Shown piece by piece: positions 23,781-36,220 of a DNA stretch of 64,000 bases. The stretch lies in NCBI GenBank assembly GCA_007922225.1, contig ML679954.1, positions 24,573,003-24,637,002 on the forward strand, given 5' to 3'. Position 1 is the stretch's first letter; each line of letters begins with the position of its first letter. The position numbers were made by a program, and so were the translations under genes. The notes below the pieces were generated by a model. That model did not search any database. It saw nothing but the letters and a program-made list of their open reading frames with translations, and was not told the DNA's origin. The DNA is from Emydura subglobosa (Eukaryota > Chordata > Testudines > Chelidae).

Positions 23781-23950
23781 TGCATTGCTTTACTGAGAGG
23801 TGGTTCTTCCACGTTAAGGTTATTATGTTATTATTATTATTAACGTTATGTGCATTATTCCATGTTAACGTTATTATGTGCGTTATTATGTGCATTGCTT
23901 TACTGAGAGGTAGTTCTTCCACGTTAACGTTATTATGTGCCTTGCATTCT
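23781..23950. repeat. Local duplication with 110-bp spacing
   Basis: A 50-bp segment beginning tgcattgctttactgagagg occurs at 23781-23830 and again at 23891-23940 with four or five differences. Between them lie further partial copies of gttaacgttattatgtgc. This is a small two-copy tandem duplication with AT-rich simple sequence inside. It opens a 124-codon plus frame (23768-24142), but the repeats explain its first half. Confidence 0.85.
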
Positions 23951-25261
23951 TGCCGACCTCAGCAACAGAGTTTCCAACCAGCCAACAGCAGTGAAAGTGA
24001 TGTACACAACAATTTATACAGTGAGCCAAAGGCCAATGAGGTCATCAGGAATATCTTTCCAAGCATGACACACCAGGCAAAAATGAAGCAAGCTCATCTC
24101 TCCCTTAGAATGACTATACATGCTCATTTTTTCCTGCTATAGTACAAATGTGTCCTGAAAGGTGGTTAAAAAAAATCTGATCTCTCAATAGGAGTAGTTC
24201 CTATTTAGGAGATTTTTATTACAGTGACTAGAATGCACAAAAGTTATTTTCGCCCTCATTCAGAGATGCAAACAGAATACACTACATAAAAGACTTTTTT
24301 AGTGTTTATAGAACACTTGGATGTTGAAATGTTAAATATTAATATTAATAGCTTTAAAAAAAACCTGTACAATAGAAGAGACATCCACTTCATCGTCATT
24401 CCCTGTCTACCATTGAAGCAGTCGGTCAGAGCATAGGTTCTCATCTTCAGGTGCTCCACGCTAAGGGGTGGGAGGCAGAGTGAACATCAGCAGCGGGGGA
24501 GAAGGGACCACCTTACCTTTCCTGTGTTGCTAAAATGGAAGGGGGCATCACTGCTACATCAGAGGGAGGTTCTGGTGTTGCAGTGGGAGGGAAGCAGTAT
24601 GGAAAAGGGCTGGGAGTGTGGACCTGAAAAAGGACAAGAACCACATTATATTAAGATAACTGATCTGCTATAAATACAGTAAATTGTTAGTAGACATTGC
24701 TAGTCCCAACTTCCCCACTAGCAATGATAGAATTGAATTTGCTAAGCCCATATCCAGCAAGAAAACATTGATGAGCAACTTAAAGTAGTATGGAGCTAGC
24801 ATTTTAAAGGATGGTGATTTTGAAATTGTCTTTCATTTCTGTCAATTAGTTAATAATAAATAACCAGGATGCTTTGTTGTCTTGATCAAAAGCTGATGCC
24901 ACACTATTAGCATAATTCTTAATTAGCTCATCGTTGAGGTTTTAAAAATATTAAAAAAAAAAAAAAAAAAAAAAAGGAGCGATTTACAGGAGACAAGTGG
25001 TAACTTCTAATTGTAATGGATGTTCACATAAAAACCAAAGCACACAGCAATGACAAAATGAGAATGATATATGTACAACCACACCTGCAGAGATTATTGA
25101 AATATAGATTTCTTTAAAATAGCTGTAGTAAGTGTTTCTGGGCCTTTTTCTGTCCCCACTGAAGTTAAAGGCAGAACTCCCTTCCGATTTCAATTGCATT
25201 AAGATCAAGTCCTAAATAAGTATCGATTTACATGTTGTTTTGAATATCCTAGGAAAATATT
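23951..25261. other. No gene seen; poly(A) tract
   Basis: Ordinary sequence with a 23-A run at 24953-24975 and a palindromic-repeat remnant near 25150-25212 (gtccccactgaagttaaagg, inverted in ccgatttcaattgcattaag). Confidence 0.5.
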
Positions 25262-25432
25262 GTCCCCAATATTTGTTCTTGTTGTTGTTGATGATGATGA
25301 TGATGATGATGATGAGATGATGGCACCAATGAGCCTCAATTACAAATCAGGACTCCATTATACTAGAAGATGTACAAACACAAAACCAAAAAGGCATCCC
25401 TGCCCCAGAAAGCTTACAATCTAAGTATGAGA
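25262..25432 (-). repeat. Ancient amniote SINE/LINE-tail repeat with expanded trinucleotide tail
   Basis: The plus strand begins with gttgttgttg and (GAT)n at 25281-25320, the tail. It continues caatgagcctcaattacaaa, ctagaagatgtacaaacac and aaagcttacaatctaagta. It is the reverse of the 15300 and 63130 copies. The microsatellite has grown from the native trinucleotide tail. Confidence 0.65.
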
Positions 25433-26168
25433 GATGACAGTTGGAAACAGACAGAAGGGGGAGTGCAAGGAAACAAAGAGACAGTTTTGGTCACAGCACA
25501 CAAGCTGCCTAGCCACTGTCACTTTTTTTAGGCATCACAACAAAGAAAAATTGTAATATGTGACAGAACTCCCTGGACTACAGCTGGGGGTGCATACACA
25601 GACATAGGGAACTATCTGCCCTTAATGTATTAAAATATTTAGCAAATAATTTAAAATATTAGTATGTAAAGGTAGTTGACAACAATCAGACAAAACCTAT
25701 ACGTTTTTTTAATGACAGCCCTTTTAAGTAAGTTTAAAGGTTTAGCTCAAGATAACTATGTTATCATCTTTCTCATGTCGTGCATGATTTTATGTGTGCT
25801 TGTTCATTTGTCTGTATGTCCTAAGCACTTACAGATACTGAGAATCTTTCATAAGATTTCAGATTACTTCCTCTCCAACATAAGCTCTATTTCTGAAAAT
25901 AAACACAGCTAGAGTGACAGGTGGTTTAGCAAAACAAATCAGAACCAGTGCAATTACTGCAAGACTGGACTTGCCTTAAGATTTCTCTGAACTGACTATC
26001 TGCAAAACTGATTCTAATTTAAATCCTAGAGGGAAACTGAGAATTAGAAATGGTTATCACTGACGTGCTGGTGGTGACTGTTATTTCATTTGGAATTGGA
26101 CAATACTCAGCTTTAGGGGATAAGTGAGCACAAGAATATAAAAACATTGCGCTGTTCCTATATTTTCA

Positions 26169-26256
26169 GACCTCGATCTTGCAAGCACTTACGCACACGC
26201 TTAGCTTTATTCATGTGAATAAATTGGAATCCATGGGACTATTCATTTAGATTATC
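26169..26256. repeat. Palindromic element remnant, gcaagcacttacgcac family
   Basis: gacctcgatcttgcaagcac, ttacgcacacgcttagcttt and a central ccatgggactattcattta match one arm and the centre of a palindromic reptile repeat. A related, more degenerate copy seems to lie at 43145-43300. Confidence 0.5.
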
Positions 26257-29200
26257 AAATGCGTAAGTGATTTGCCGAACTGGGGGGTGGGATCTTAAAA
26301 AGCAAAGAGCTTCGTTTCAGAAAAGAATAAAAACAGCAGTCCCTACCTTCTCTCTCTTTCATTTCTTTCATTTTCATCTATGTAAGTATCAACCTATATT
26401 GCATGTACTGCATACTACCAGGACTGACTACTATAAAAACACCATTCATTCTGAAAAACTACTGATAAAAATTAGGTCAGTATAATTGTGCACAGACATT
26501 TGTATGTGCCTAATTTATGTAAATGTGCAAATCAGCAATTTGTGCATGATTTGTCTCACAGTTGGGGGCATCTGACTGGTCATATCATGTGCATATATCT
26601 AATTTGCATATGCACATTGGCTATTTGCATTTATGTGTTAGGCACTCATAATTGCAAATGTACAATTATGGGTAAAATACAGCTTTGTGCAGGAGGCATT
26701 TGTATCACCTAAGTCCCATTTAAGTACTCTTTTGAGGCTTCCTCCTAGTCCACTGCATGGGGGTGAATTTAGCACCTAACTTTGAACATCCACAGCTAAA
26801 TATTTATAAAAAGACACTAAACATTTCCTGCTGGAGCCCTACTTTTAGGAAACCTTCACTTTGTAAAAAGCACCAAAATGAGCTGTTTTAGATGCAGAAT
26901 TTTATATTCTGTTGCAGGATTTGAGGAAGCAACCATGGTTCAGTTGAAGAGAATGTGGACGGTACCCAACACACAGCTGTACTGGAAAATTTCAGCAAAG
27001 GTGTTTTGAGTAGGAAGGCTTCTTCAGAAATGACTTGGTAGTGAAAACGTATAGAGAAATTGAGAAACCAATTTGACTTTTTTCTTCAGCTCCTAAAGGA
27101 TCCCTGATTGCCTACAGTTGCAGAAGCAGCTTTAGCACTCATTGCATCTTCAATTCATAGGTCTCCCTGATTTTTAAACTGTTTCCATACTAATCTCAGA
27201 CTTGAATTAAAGTAAAAGTAAATGTCTATCCTTTATATTGTAGCAAGAGCCTTGAAAATGTAAAATGATCAGTGAGGCTGATCATTTCTCACAATTATTC
27301 TCCCTTTTGATTTTTTGAAATTCATTATCAGTTCCTCAGGAAACTCCAAACCAGATGTCAGGGTATCCCCTTCCCTTCCCTCCACACGTGTACCCAGTAG
27401 CTGCTGAGCTGGGGGCGGGGAATAGAGGGAGCCAGTCTACTGCTGCCTCAGGAGTAAGTGCAGCAGACAGCAGCTATCGCTGGTTGAAAAAGCATTCAGA
27501 ATCTGAGTGCTCTGCTTAAAGAGATAGCACTCCTCCAACACACTAACACACACACCCCAACAATATTTAAATAAATGGTATTCTATTATTGTTTAAAAGT
27601 GTGATAAAACTGCAACTAATCAGAACTATTCTTTTAATCTCGCAATAAATCATGATTACTTTTTAAATTGTTTGACTGCCCTAGTTATTTGTTGAGACAG
27701 TTAATTTTTAGAGTCACAAGAGTGCTAAGTTATGGGATGAGTGCTGCAAATGTTTAGTCACACATACAGTTGTATTGTTTCCACTAATAGTTTGCAAGAT
27801 TGGGCAAGGCTGCAGCTTTATTAAATTAGTCCTCATGGAAACAAACGTGTCCATCATGAGAGAGATGTTCTGACCAGGGAGCCTGACCTGTAGAGGAAAA
27901 TGAATCATGAGATACCTAAACTACCACTCCTATGAGGCACTGCAGTAGCATTTCAGACCAAAGTCTACATTTTCTCTCAAACTCTACTAATAATGCACTG
28001 GAACTAGGTGGGGAAGGGTTTTGGGGAAGGGAAATTCTTTGCTAGTTAAAGAAGGAAAGAGGAAGCTCCTGTACATATATGTCCAGCCAGCCTTTATGGG
28101 CAGCCAGCTCTTAGGTCAGCAAATTATGTGGCCTGATGGAAACAACTCCCTTTGACCAATGGAATTGCATTTTCAGTAAAGAAGAGTGTCACTGGCTGGC
28201 ACCACAATAGAGAGAAGTGAGGGTACGCAAATATTGCAGTTCTGAGATCATCATCATTAATTGAAAGGACTTTGATCTATATTCACACAAAGAAACATAG
28301 TTAACACTTTTGAGACTTCATGATTCATTACATAGAACATTACATATCAAACATTTCAAAAATAAGGATTTAAAATACATTTGTAAGCACAAGTATGACC
28401 TACATATTTTATACACTGGTCTAGAACCTCAGCTGTCATAATTCTTTGAAGCTCCATTGATTTTAATAACATTTTGCAAAATTACACCAGCTGACAGGAT
28501 CTGTCCACAGTGTGAATGAATATATGATTATTTTATAAAAGTTTTGACTATAGGCTGTCATGCAAAGGTTCATGCAAGATATAATTTAATGATGATGTTT
28601 GGTGCTAAGACACAACTGTTTTCAGGATAAGCAAAGCATAAAATGAAATGAGTTAAAATGAAAATTTCTTATGGAGTATTTTATGTCTTTTCCGATTAAT
28701 ATGTTATAAAAATGTGAAGATTTTGACTTGACAGTATTTTAAAATCAGAATGTCAGACTCTGAATTATAAATGACCCTATTATATATATATATATTCATG
28801 TAATCAGCTCCAGATATTCTTAAGTATGCGTCAGACACAGAATAAATGCAAACTCAGAGGCGTCTTGAACCTTAAGATCAAGGTCACTAGCAATTCACTA
28901 GGAAGTTACGTTAAATTCCTAATACATATTCACTGTTGTCATCTCAGCACATTTTTGATGAGGTGTGGAACTGCCTGCTATAAATGACATTTCCGCTTGC
29001 TATCTAAAGGCTTGTCTTTCTCTATTAATAGTCTATCAAATTTTAGAGTACAACAGAGTTTGAAATGAAACTATCTCAGGAAAAAATAAGTTTTGTTCTC
29101 AGACATGTTAATTTCAAGTATGAAGTAGAAGCATTTGTTTTAAACTTTAAAATAGCTAGACTGGCTCCTTTTAACATGTTAGTTTCAAATGACATGATTT

Positions 29201-29589
29201 TATTTGATCAGGAATGGAATTACATAATTTTAGTAATTGTGCAATGTGTTTGCACATCTTTAGGAACGTTTTTCAAAATACTGAGCACCAGCATGTTGGT
29301 GTGAGTTGCTAGGTATTCCATATTTTCAACAGTCTAGGGACCTAAACTTCAATCTGCGTTCTTGAAAACCTGGGATTTAAGGCCAAACGCTATCAAAAGC
29401 CCCAATCTGGCTTCCATTTGTGTAAACAAACCTTTTTCCAGTTGGGTTTTGCATGTGTAAATTCTACCATCACTTGCATGTGAAAGAGACATTCCATCAC
29501 CTATAAACAAAGACAATGCCATGAGGCTCAAGAAAATGTATGCAAAAGTGGCTTTTCCAAAAGGAGGCTGTATTTGGAAAATGTGTCCC

Positions 29590-29665
29590 TCTCTTTGCAT
29601 CATCTGTGAGATAGACATGATAATAATACTTACAGGGCTATGTGAAACTTAAAGTTGTGTTTTTA
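29590..29665 (+). repeat. MIR-like SINE fragment
   Basis: catcatctgtgagatagaca followed by tgataataatacttacaggg and gctatgtgaaact parallels the MIR segment catctgtaaaatggggataataatacctacctcacagggt. Short and diverged. Confidence 0.45.
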
Positions 29666-29816
29666 AAGGTCATTGGGATACTGGATGTAAGACATTATTT
29701 AGATACAGAAAGGACATATATGCAGAAAAGCATAACCAGTGAACTAATCAAATGTATCATCTGCTATAGCCACCAGTCCTCCCTACGTTTTTGGATCTAT
29801 AACCATACCATAATTC

Positions 29817-29844
<28 letters not shown>
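29817..29844. repeat. (GT)14 microsatellite
   Basis: Uninterrupted GT dinucleotide run. The adjacent frame encoding repeated Val-Cys is an artefact of the repeat. Confidence 0.95.
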
Positions 29845-29847
<3 letters not shown>

Positions 29848-30260
29848 TCTTTTCCCCATCACTTTTAATCTCTAGTTGCTATGTTCCTACAGTGTTAGTC
29901 ACCCCACATAATGGCTCTCAGAAGAACTTTCTGTGCTTTGTTGACCTATCCAGATGAAGGTTGGACTTGATGTTTGTATGAAACTCATTTCAAGAAGTAA
30001 TCAAGAGGTAATAGTCTGAAACAGGTGCAGACTGCCTTTATGATATCGATTGACTCACTTCAAGGTAGAACCAACATTTTTCCAAGAGTAACTATGGAAA
30101 ATATTTTCCCCATTTAAAATATAAAATTCTAGTTTATTATTAAAATGTTAAATTTGGCAATGTCAAAAGTTCAACAGGTACCAGTACTAAAGTCATATGC
30201 AGAGTTGTATAACTGACCAATACATAAACATTCTTCTCCCATAAAAATCTCTTCTATTTC

Positions 30261-30658
30261 TAGAGCCCTATATGGATACAAATATGTGGATCCGCATCCA
30301 CTGGAATAAATTTTACCCAACCCGCAATCCACCCTCCCTCTTTTAGATTTAACTGCATCCGCACAACAGCTATTTTGGAGCCTCAAGCCCTCCATCCGCT
30401 ATTGAGCTCCTGCTATCCCAACAGATGATGACCCCTGCCCCACCCAACAGTTGATCAACTGTTGAGCCCGGCCACCGCCTAACAGCTGATCATCCCCTCC
30501 CACCCATCTAACTGCTGATCAGATGTTCCAGCTGCACCCCTGGATGGCAACTGCTCCAGAAGTCACAGAGGTCCCGACCTCCATGACTATTCCAATCCAT
30601 GATCCTCAAGAAATGGTCCGCGGATATAAAACTGATATCTGCGGATTTGCAGGGTCCA
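30261..30658. mobile_element. Non-autonomous hAT-like element with 8-bp TSD
   Basis: The left end reads tagagccctatatggataca. The right end read inward is tggaccctgcaaatccgca. Ends of the form TAGAGCCCT fit the hAT YARNG rule. Target-site octamers tctatttc (30253-30260) and tctatttg (30659-30666) match at 7 of 8 positions. Subterminal repeats of tccgc/gcgga (atccgcatccac; tccgcggatataaaactg) lie near both ends. The interior carries three related caacagttgatc / aacagctgatcat units (30440-30510). The element is 398 bp with no transposase, so a partner would have to mobilise it. The 96-codon minus and 91-codon plus frames crossing its right end are chance. Confidence 0.75.
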
Positions 30659-30666
30659 TCTATTTG

Positions 30667-33600
30667 TGGCTGGAAAGAGGAAGAAAAGCATGGAAAATAC
30701 CAAGAGGTCTGTCACCATCTGTGCAATTTTACTTTGCTGTAATACAATTAAATTATCTACAAGAAGTCCTAGCAAAAGACAAAATTTGGAGCATATAGAT
30801 GTGTACAATAAATTAAAATAAAGTATGATTCCTAATCCTTCAATGAGCTCAATTTCAGTGGGGATCCACATGAGCACAGAGATCTGCTTGTACTGACTTC
30901 ATTGCAGGATCATGGTCTATATCATTGCCATGACATCACATCTCACTTGGTTGGGGGTTCAGGAATCCAATATTTGGCTACTCATCTTTAACACTCATTT
31001 CTGAAAACATTTTTCAAAGTAAAATAAACAGTAATCTTAAAGACGCAGGAAGCCAAGAGCTCAGGATGGTTCACACAAGTAAGATCCAAATTATATCCCC
31101 ATTCTGAATTACATTCTAAACGTTAATACAGCAGAAATCAGGCTTATTCTCCCATAATAAGCACAAACTGAAAATTTCTAACTGAAAATTCTGTCCCTAA
31201 CAAATGCAGTTGATATCCATACTTTACAAGGTCTCAGCTGCTGAAGATCATGTCCCTCTGTTAGGCTAACAATATGTTCAGTAACAAGTTGCTTGGACTT
31301 TTTCCACTATGGTCACCAGTGCCAAACAAATATGAAGACTTCTTGAGCTGTTAATTTGAACGTATTAGAAAAGTACTGGCTAAAAGCATTCTGCATTCTG
31401 TGTGTGAACATCATGACGTCAGGGGGAAAATGATCTACAGAGGAATGAATTCAATAAAGCATGATAAATGTCATGCATTACTTGAAGCGAACACTGAAAG
31501 GGGGCATAATTCATCAACAATGGAGTCTTTAATGCCATGTCTCATAGGACAAATTATGGAAATAATTTTGCTACTTTATATTTATATAACATCTTTCTTC
31601 TGGAAAGCTCCCAAAGCATTTACTGACTGCGCATATATATTATAGATAGATGGTTACACAGGATCACTTTGTGGTGCAAATAAAGCAGTTATTCTGAACG
31701 AGGAACACTATACAATAAGGTAAACAAATACTTTTGCAGACATTGGTTCTGCATGAGGAATCTTTTTTTTTTTTTAATGTAGTTCTATATCATCATAGAT
31801 GAAGATGGAAGCACAAAATAGTCTGGCTCTGTAACGGAGGTCTTCAAAACCCATACTGAACAGAGAGGGAGGAGGAGAGTTTCTCCTGTTTACAAGCAAG
31901 CAGTTTGATCATGATGGGGTTGTGGAGGCAGGCACCCACAGCTGCAACCAATAGAGGAAAAAAGGACTACTCTAAAGGTGAAAGTGCAGAGAAGGAAAGG
32001 GAGGTAGAAAGGCCTAGGATACCAAGTGGCAACAGGCCTACACTAGGCTGCCTCCAAGAAAACAGCCAGCAGAAAGAAAGAGGCTGGAAGCCCAAAAAAT
32101 GAAGGGCTGAAGATTAGGGTCCAGGAACTGACCTGACTGAAAGCAAACTAAGAGGGGGGTCAGTCAGGAGAAGCTGAGGCCCTTTGTGAGCCTGCTCCAA
32201 GAAGCGGTAACAGACTCCTAGTCACAACAAAGCCATGAAGACAAATTCTATAGGTTGTCTATTTTAAATACAATAGGAAGCAGTTAGAACAACTGTTTCC
32301 ACAATGAGTCTTTCTTCAGGCTTATAGGTCTGGCTTATAGGTCTGGGACTTAACTCAGTCCCATAATAAACTAGCTGGGACCAGCCTTGGGTGAAACTCA
32401 GTGATTTCACCACTGAAATTAACAAAAAAAATGCTCTGCTGCTGTTAAGGAATCACCACCTCAGGAATACCCCTAACTAGAGTTATAACACCAAGAGTTG
32501 TAAAGTAGACACACCCAGGCACTAGAAAGTTTTAGGGAGGATACAGAGAAACCCAACAAATGGTAAAATAAATACAATAATCTCTGACCAGAGAATTTAT
32601 GCTGACCATGTGCACAAACAAGTTACAATTTGGACATGAGAGATAAAATGTAAAAATAACTTGAGCAGGGAGGAGGAAACTTAGGTGCCTAAGGGTAACA
32701 AGGTTTAGTAGAGAGCATATTTGAAATTATTTAAAATAATAATTATACAATAAGTTCTTATGATATGTTTGTCAAAAATAAAATAATGTCACTGGTATAC
32801 CTAAGGGCTAAATTTTGGATAGTTGAACCACTCTAAAATTACATAATTTGGGTTATTAATAGACAACCTGGATCAGGCTAGTGGATTTTGTGAGACTGTC
32901 ATAGAATGACTTTTCCCAGCACTTTTTCCTTAATTTGTGTCTAATTTATGGAGCATGAAACTAGTGGAAATCCTTTGAGTATGGAAGTAAAAGTGAATTA
33001 GATGCCACAAGGTTGGGAGAATACGGTCCCAGGGGGACACTTTTTGAACTCATTTGGTGTGAAAAAGTCTTAGCTGAATTCTGTTGTGGAGCACTGAGAA
33101 TAGAAAAATTGAAAAGGGTGACAACTCCCTTAACAAGTGGATATGCCCCACCATCTAAAGAAGGTGACAAAATATTCCAAATACATACATTTACTGACTT
33201 TCACTTCATGCATAAGGGTTGCACATTTAAATGAAGAGAGGGTCAGGTGTGAGGGATGGCGTGAGTTAAAACAGCTGAGACCAAGGGAATCATAATGGAC
33301 TGGGGTCCCACTCAGTCTCACACTAGGTGATGTTTAAATCTTATTAAACATATGTTTCTCCATACAAAGCTTTCCAATGTCAAACTGATCTACAGCAATA
33401 TATTGTTGCTAATAGTAACTTTTCTGTGTATTCTATTTCTGTGATTTATGATTTTAGTCTGTTAATAAATACTATCATTAGCTTTTTTTTTTTTTTTTTT
33501 TTTTTTGACTACTTTGCCTTTAAAGTTATTTCATCTTAAAGCATCTCTTGGGCCACAGTTTAGGAACTAGAGTGTTGTCCATATTCTGGATAACAAGTAT

Positions 33601-35377
33601 GCGCGTTCCTGAGTCACAGTTTTGGAGTGTATGTATGTTATTGAAGAGAGGTTCAGGCCGTTAAGTACAGAGATATTCTAACTCTATTGGCTGGATAGAC
33701 ATTTGAAACATAGTACATAGTGAAAACATTCTCTCATTCCATTATGTACCAAAGAAGCTATACTACCGTGGCACAATGAAAAGATTTCCCATTGACTTCA
33801 GTGAGAGTTGGATCAAGCCCCTAGAGAACAATCTAGGGTGTTACTAACAGTATATGTCTGAATTACTTCACTGAATGAACACAGAACTGAGGAGGCACTC
33901 AATATACATAGCTTAGGTATCTAGGGAAGGAATCTGTGATAGATAGCAAATAATTTTTTGTAAAAGGGAATTTAATATTTTATGTGCTGAATGTCCCTAA
34001 GCATTCAGCACACATATCTGTGGTTAATTTAATTTTCATTTTTCCTTTGCACATCAGCTTAAGAGCTGCAGTCTGATTTACAAGTGAAAATTATTTCTCT
34101 AGTCCTTTCATTATCTGAAATTAGAAATATTTTACTGGTCCAAAACATTTTAAAAAGAAATGTACCTTCAATTATTGTTATTATTCATATCACTCCAAAT
34201 ATAGGTTAATAGTTTTACAGCAAGTATGAGGATAAATTTCATGCTCCAAAGAGTTTACATTTGAAAAGCCACCCTAACCCCCCCCCAGAATTACTAAATA
34301 TGTAGAACCAGAAAGTGATAATACATTGCACCACAAATACTCATGTTGAAGTTAATGGGACTTTTGGTGGAGTAAGGATCTACTCAGTGCATGCAAAGAG
34401 TATCACAGTATGATCTATCATTATTATTTTATAAAAAAGTAAAAGTACTACATCATAAGTAAGAGAGGTGCCCTATCTATGAGTGTTGATAAAACTGGAA
34501 AAAACCTGTGTACTAAAATGTAGTTCCTTTGCTAAATTAATGAAATATTAACAAATAATTCAGTTTTGCAATGACATTTTTTGCAAGATGAAACTCCTGA
34601 AGCTTCACTCAGCTCCAGTAACCCTATCTTTTCCCACAGGATTGAAAGGATCTGGCACACCAATCTACAGTGTATTGAAGGAGCTAGCCATGGAAAAATC
34701 TGGGTTTACTCACTACAGAATAGTTCTTAATCTATAATTCACTTTGCGCCTTGACTGCTATCTTTGTGATCTTTTATAGAATTACAATTATATGCTCTTT
34801 TATAAGCCTGGAAGAAGATAGAAAGATAAGGCAATTCACCTTTTAAATACACTAATGAATTTTGAATATATAAAATATGCATAAAGTCATCAAATCTTGA
34901 GCAAGAAGTCATATGTTACATCAGAATTCAGTTTTGAACATGACCTTGTCACTTTGATGATTTAAAGCACTATTTTCCATCAATGAATTTTATTATAAAA
35001 TTTAACATTAATTTCTGTGTATTGATGTAGATTAAGACCCTATAATTCTGAAAACTGATAACTATAGACTCCTGCAATATAACAGGACAGAATACAATCA
35101 GTATTGATAGTAACTGATGGTAACATCTAATTTCTGGAGATTTTAGACATTTCGTCCATGACTGATAAATAGTATATGCCATTAGACCTATTAATAAAAA
35201 TAGTAGCCACATTTGTCTGTAAGTGAAGAAACACACCAAAATTTCACTGACACAATCAGACATACAAACTTGACACAGTCAGGCTGGGTCTGAATAGTGA
35301 CTTGGAATGGTTCTTTCATTACAAGCAGTAATTGTCACTGTTCACACTTTCTCACCTTCTAATCAATGGTTGTGATT
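30667..35377. other. AT-rich stretch without recognisable gene
   Basis: Nothing beyond a T run at 33483-33506 (24 bases), a hairpin-repeat remnant at 33785-33824 (ttcccattgacttcagtgag) and another at 34335-34400 (gttgaagttaatgggacttt). Short frames at 31905-32102 and 33013-33321 have no recognised motif. Confidence 0.5.
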
Positions 35378-35575
35378 AGGCCTCATCTACCCTAACTGAA
35401 TTGACTTTGTGAGCACTTGCCCTCCCCTTTGTTATGTTTCTCACCCTTGGATGTATATATATACCTCCTATCTGTGGATTCTACTTCATGCATCTGAGGA
35501 AGTGGGTTGCAACCCACGAAAGCTTATGCCTGCAGAAATTTGTTAGTTTTTAAGGTGCTATAGGACTGTCAAAAT
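35378..35575 (+). mobile_element. Penelope-like element end (pLTR fragment)
   Basis: The order cctcatctaccctaactgaa, ttgactttgtgagcacttg, ctatctgtggattctacttc, gcatctgaggaagtgggttg, caacccacgaaagcttatgc and atttgttagtttttaaggtg is that of a common reptile PLE (Neptune-type) terminal repeat, as far as I can recall it. PLEs encode an RT with a GIY-YIG endonuclease, but none of that coding sequence is present here; only the terminal region remains. It contains a hammerhead ribozyme core, annotated separately. Confidence 0.7.
35490..35529 (+). ncRNA. Hammerhead ribozyme motif in PLE end
   Basis: Core C-U-G-A-N-G-A is ctgagga at 35494-35500. After one extra A comes a perfect six-base-pair helix II, gtgggt (35502-35507) / acccac (35512-35517), with a TGCA loop. 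Then the GAAA box follows at 35518-35521. Helix I is gcat (35490-35493) with atgc (35526-35529). Between them, gctt makes the A15.1-U16.1 closure. Helix III would be only the self-complementary AGCT, too short for a monomer but able to pair in a dimer, as described for minimal PLE hammerheads. An extra A after A9 has natural precedent in a viroid hammerhead. Activity is not shown. Confidence 0.6.
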
Positions 35576-36220
35576 TTCACTGTAACTTTTAGGAGATGGG
35601 CTTATACCTGAGTTAAAGACAAGAAGAGTCAGGACCTGACTGAGGAGATCAGGAGGAAAAGATTGGCCATTTGTTCACCTCCCATCTCAGGATGAAAGAA
35701 GAGACAATGGATCTTGGGATCCATATAAAATGTGCATGTTAGACAATCAGCACTAGTGAATCTTGCAGGGTCTGGAAAAGCACTGATGTATGGAAGACTA
35801 TGGTTTCGGCAGTATGTCAATGCATGACAGAATGTGTACTGCACCACAGATCATTTAAATGTATAGAATTTTATTGGTTGGGAGGGAGAAGGGAGGAGAA
35901 AGTAACATTTTAATGACTGAATGGCTCCCTAACTGCTCGGTATACACTTACATCTTTTAATACTTACAGGGCTGTGTAAAACAGTCAGCATTTATCAATA
36001 GTGGCTAAATTTCAAATGCTGATTCTCAGACAAAAATTAAGGGCCAGGTGTAAATCAGCATAGCTCCATTAATCAATTTACTGATTTACAATATCTGATC
36101 AGGCCCAAGCTGTTTTAAAGTTTGAGATGGTTCAAATTGCGGCTTAGACAGCATCACTTTCCTTGAAAAGCTTTTAGTTACTTTAAAGGAGGGCAAGTGC
36201 AGTTTTTTTATGGAGTGTGA
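35576..36220. other. No gene seen
   Basis: A palindromic remnant is at 36041-36105: gggccaggtgtaaatcagca, centre tagctccattaatcaattta, then actgatttacaatatctgatcaggccc in inverted sense. Otherwise plain sequence. Confidence 0.5.

Larger units (their letters stand above)
25433..30252. other. AT-rich stretch without recognisable gene
   Basis: Contains a palindromic remnant (26169-26256), a MIR-like fragment (29590-29665), a GT microsatellite (29817-29844) and a further hairpin remnant near 28436-28504 (gaagctccattgattttaat). No coding feature is recognised. Confidence 0.5.

Noticed and set aside
23768..24142. 124-codon plus-strand frame
   Set aside because: The start is formed by a local duplication and simple sequence; no recognisable protein.
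25281..25320. (GAT)n repeat as a coding polyaspartate tract
   Set aside because: It is the expanded tail of an interspersed repeat and no open frame supports coding.
35930..35990. MIR fragment (atacttacagggctgtgtaaa)
   Set aside because: Only about 20 bp match; too short to support.
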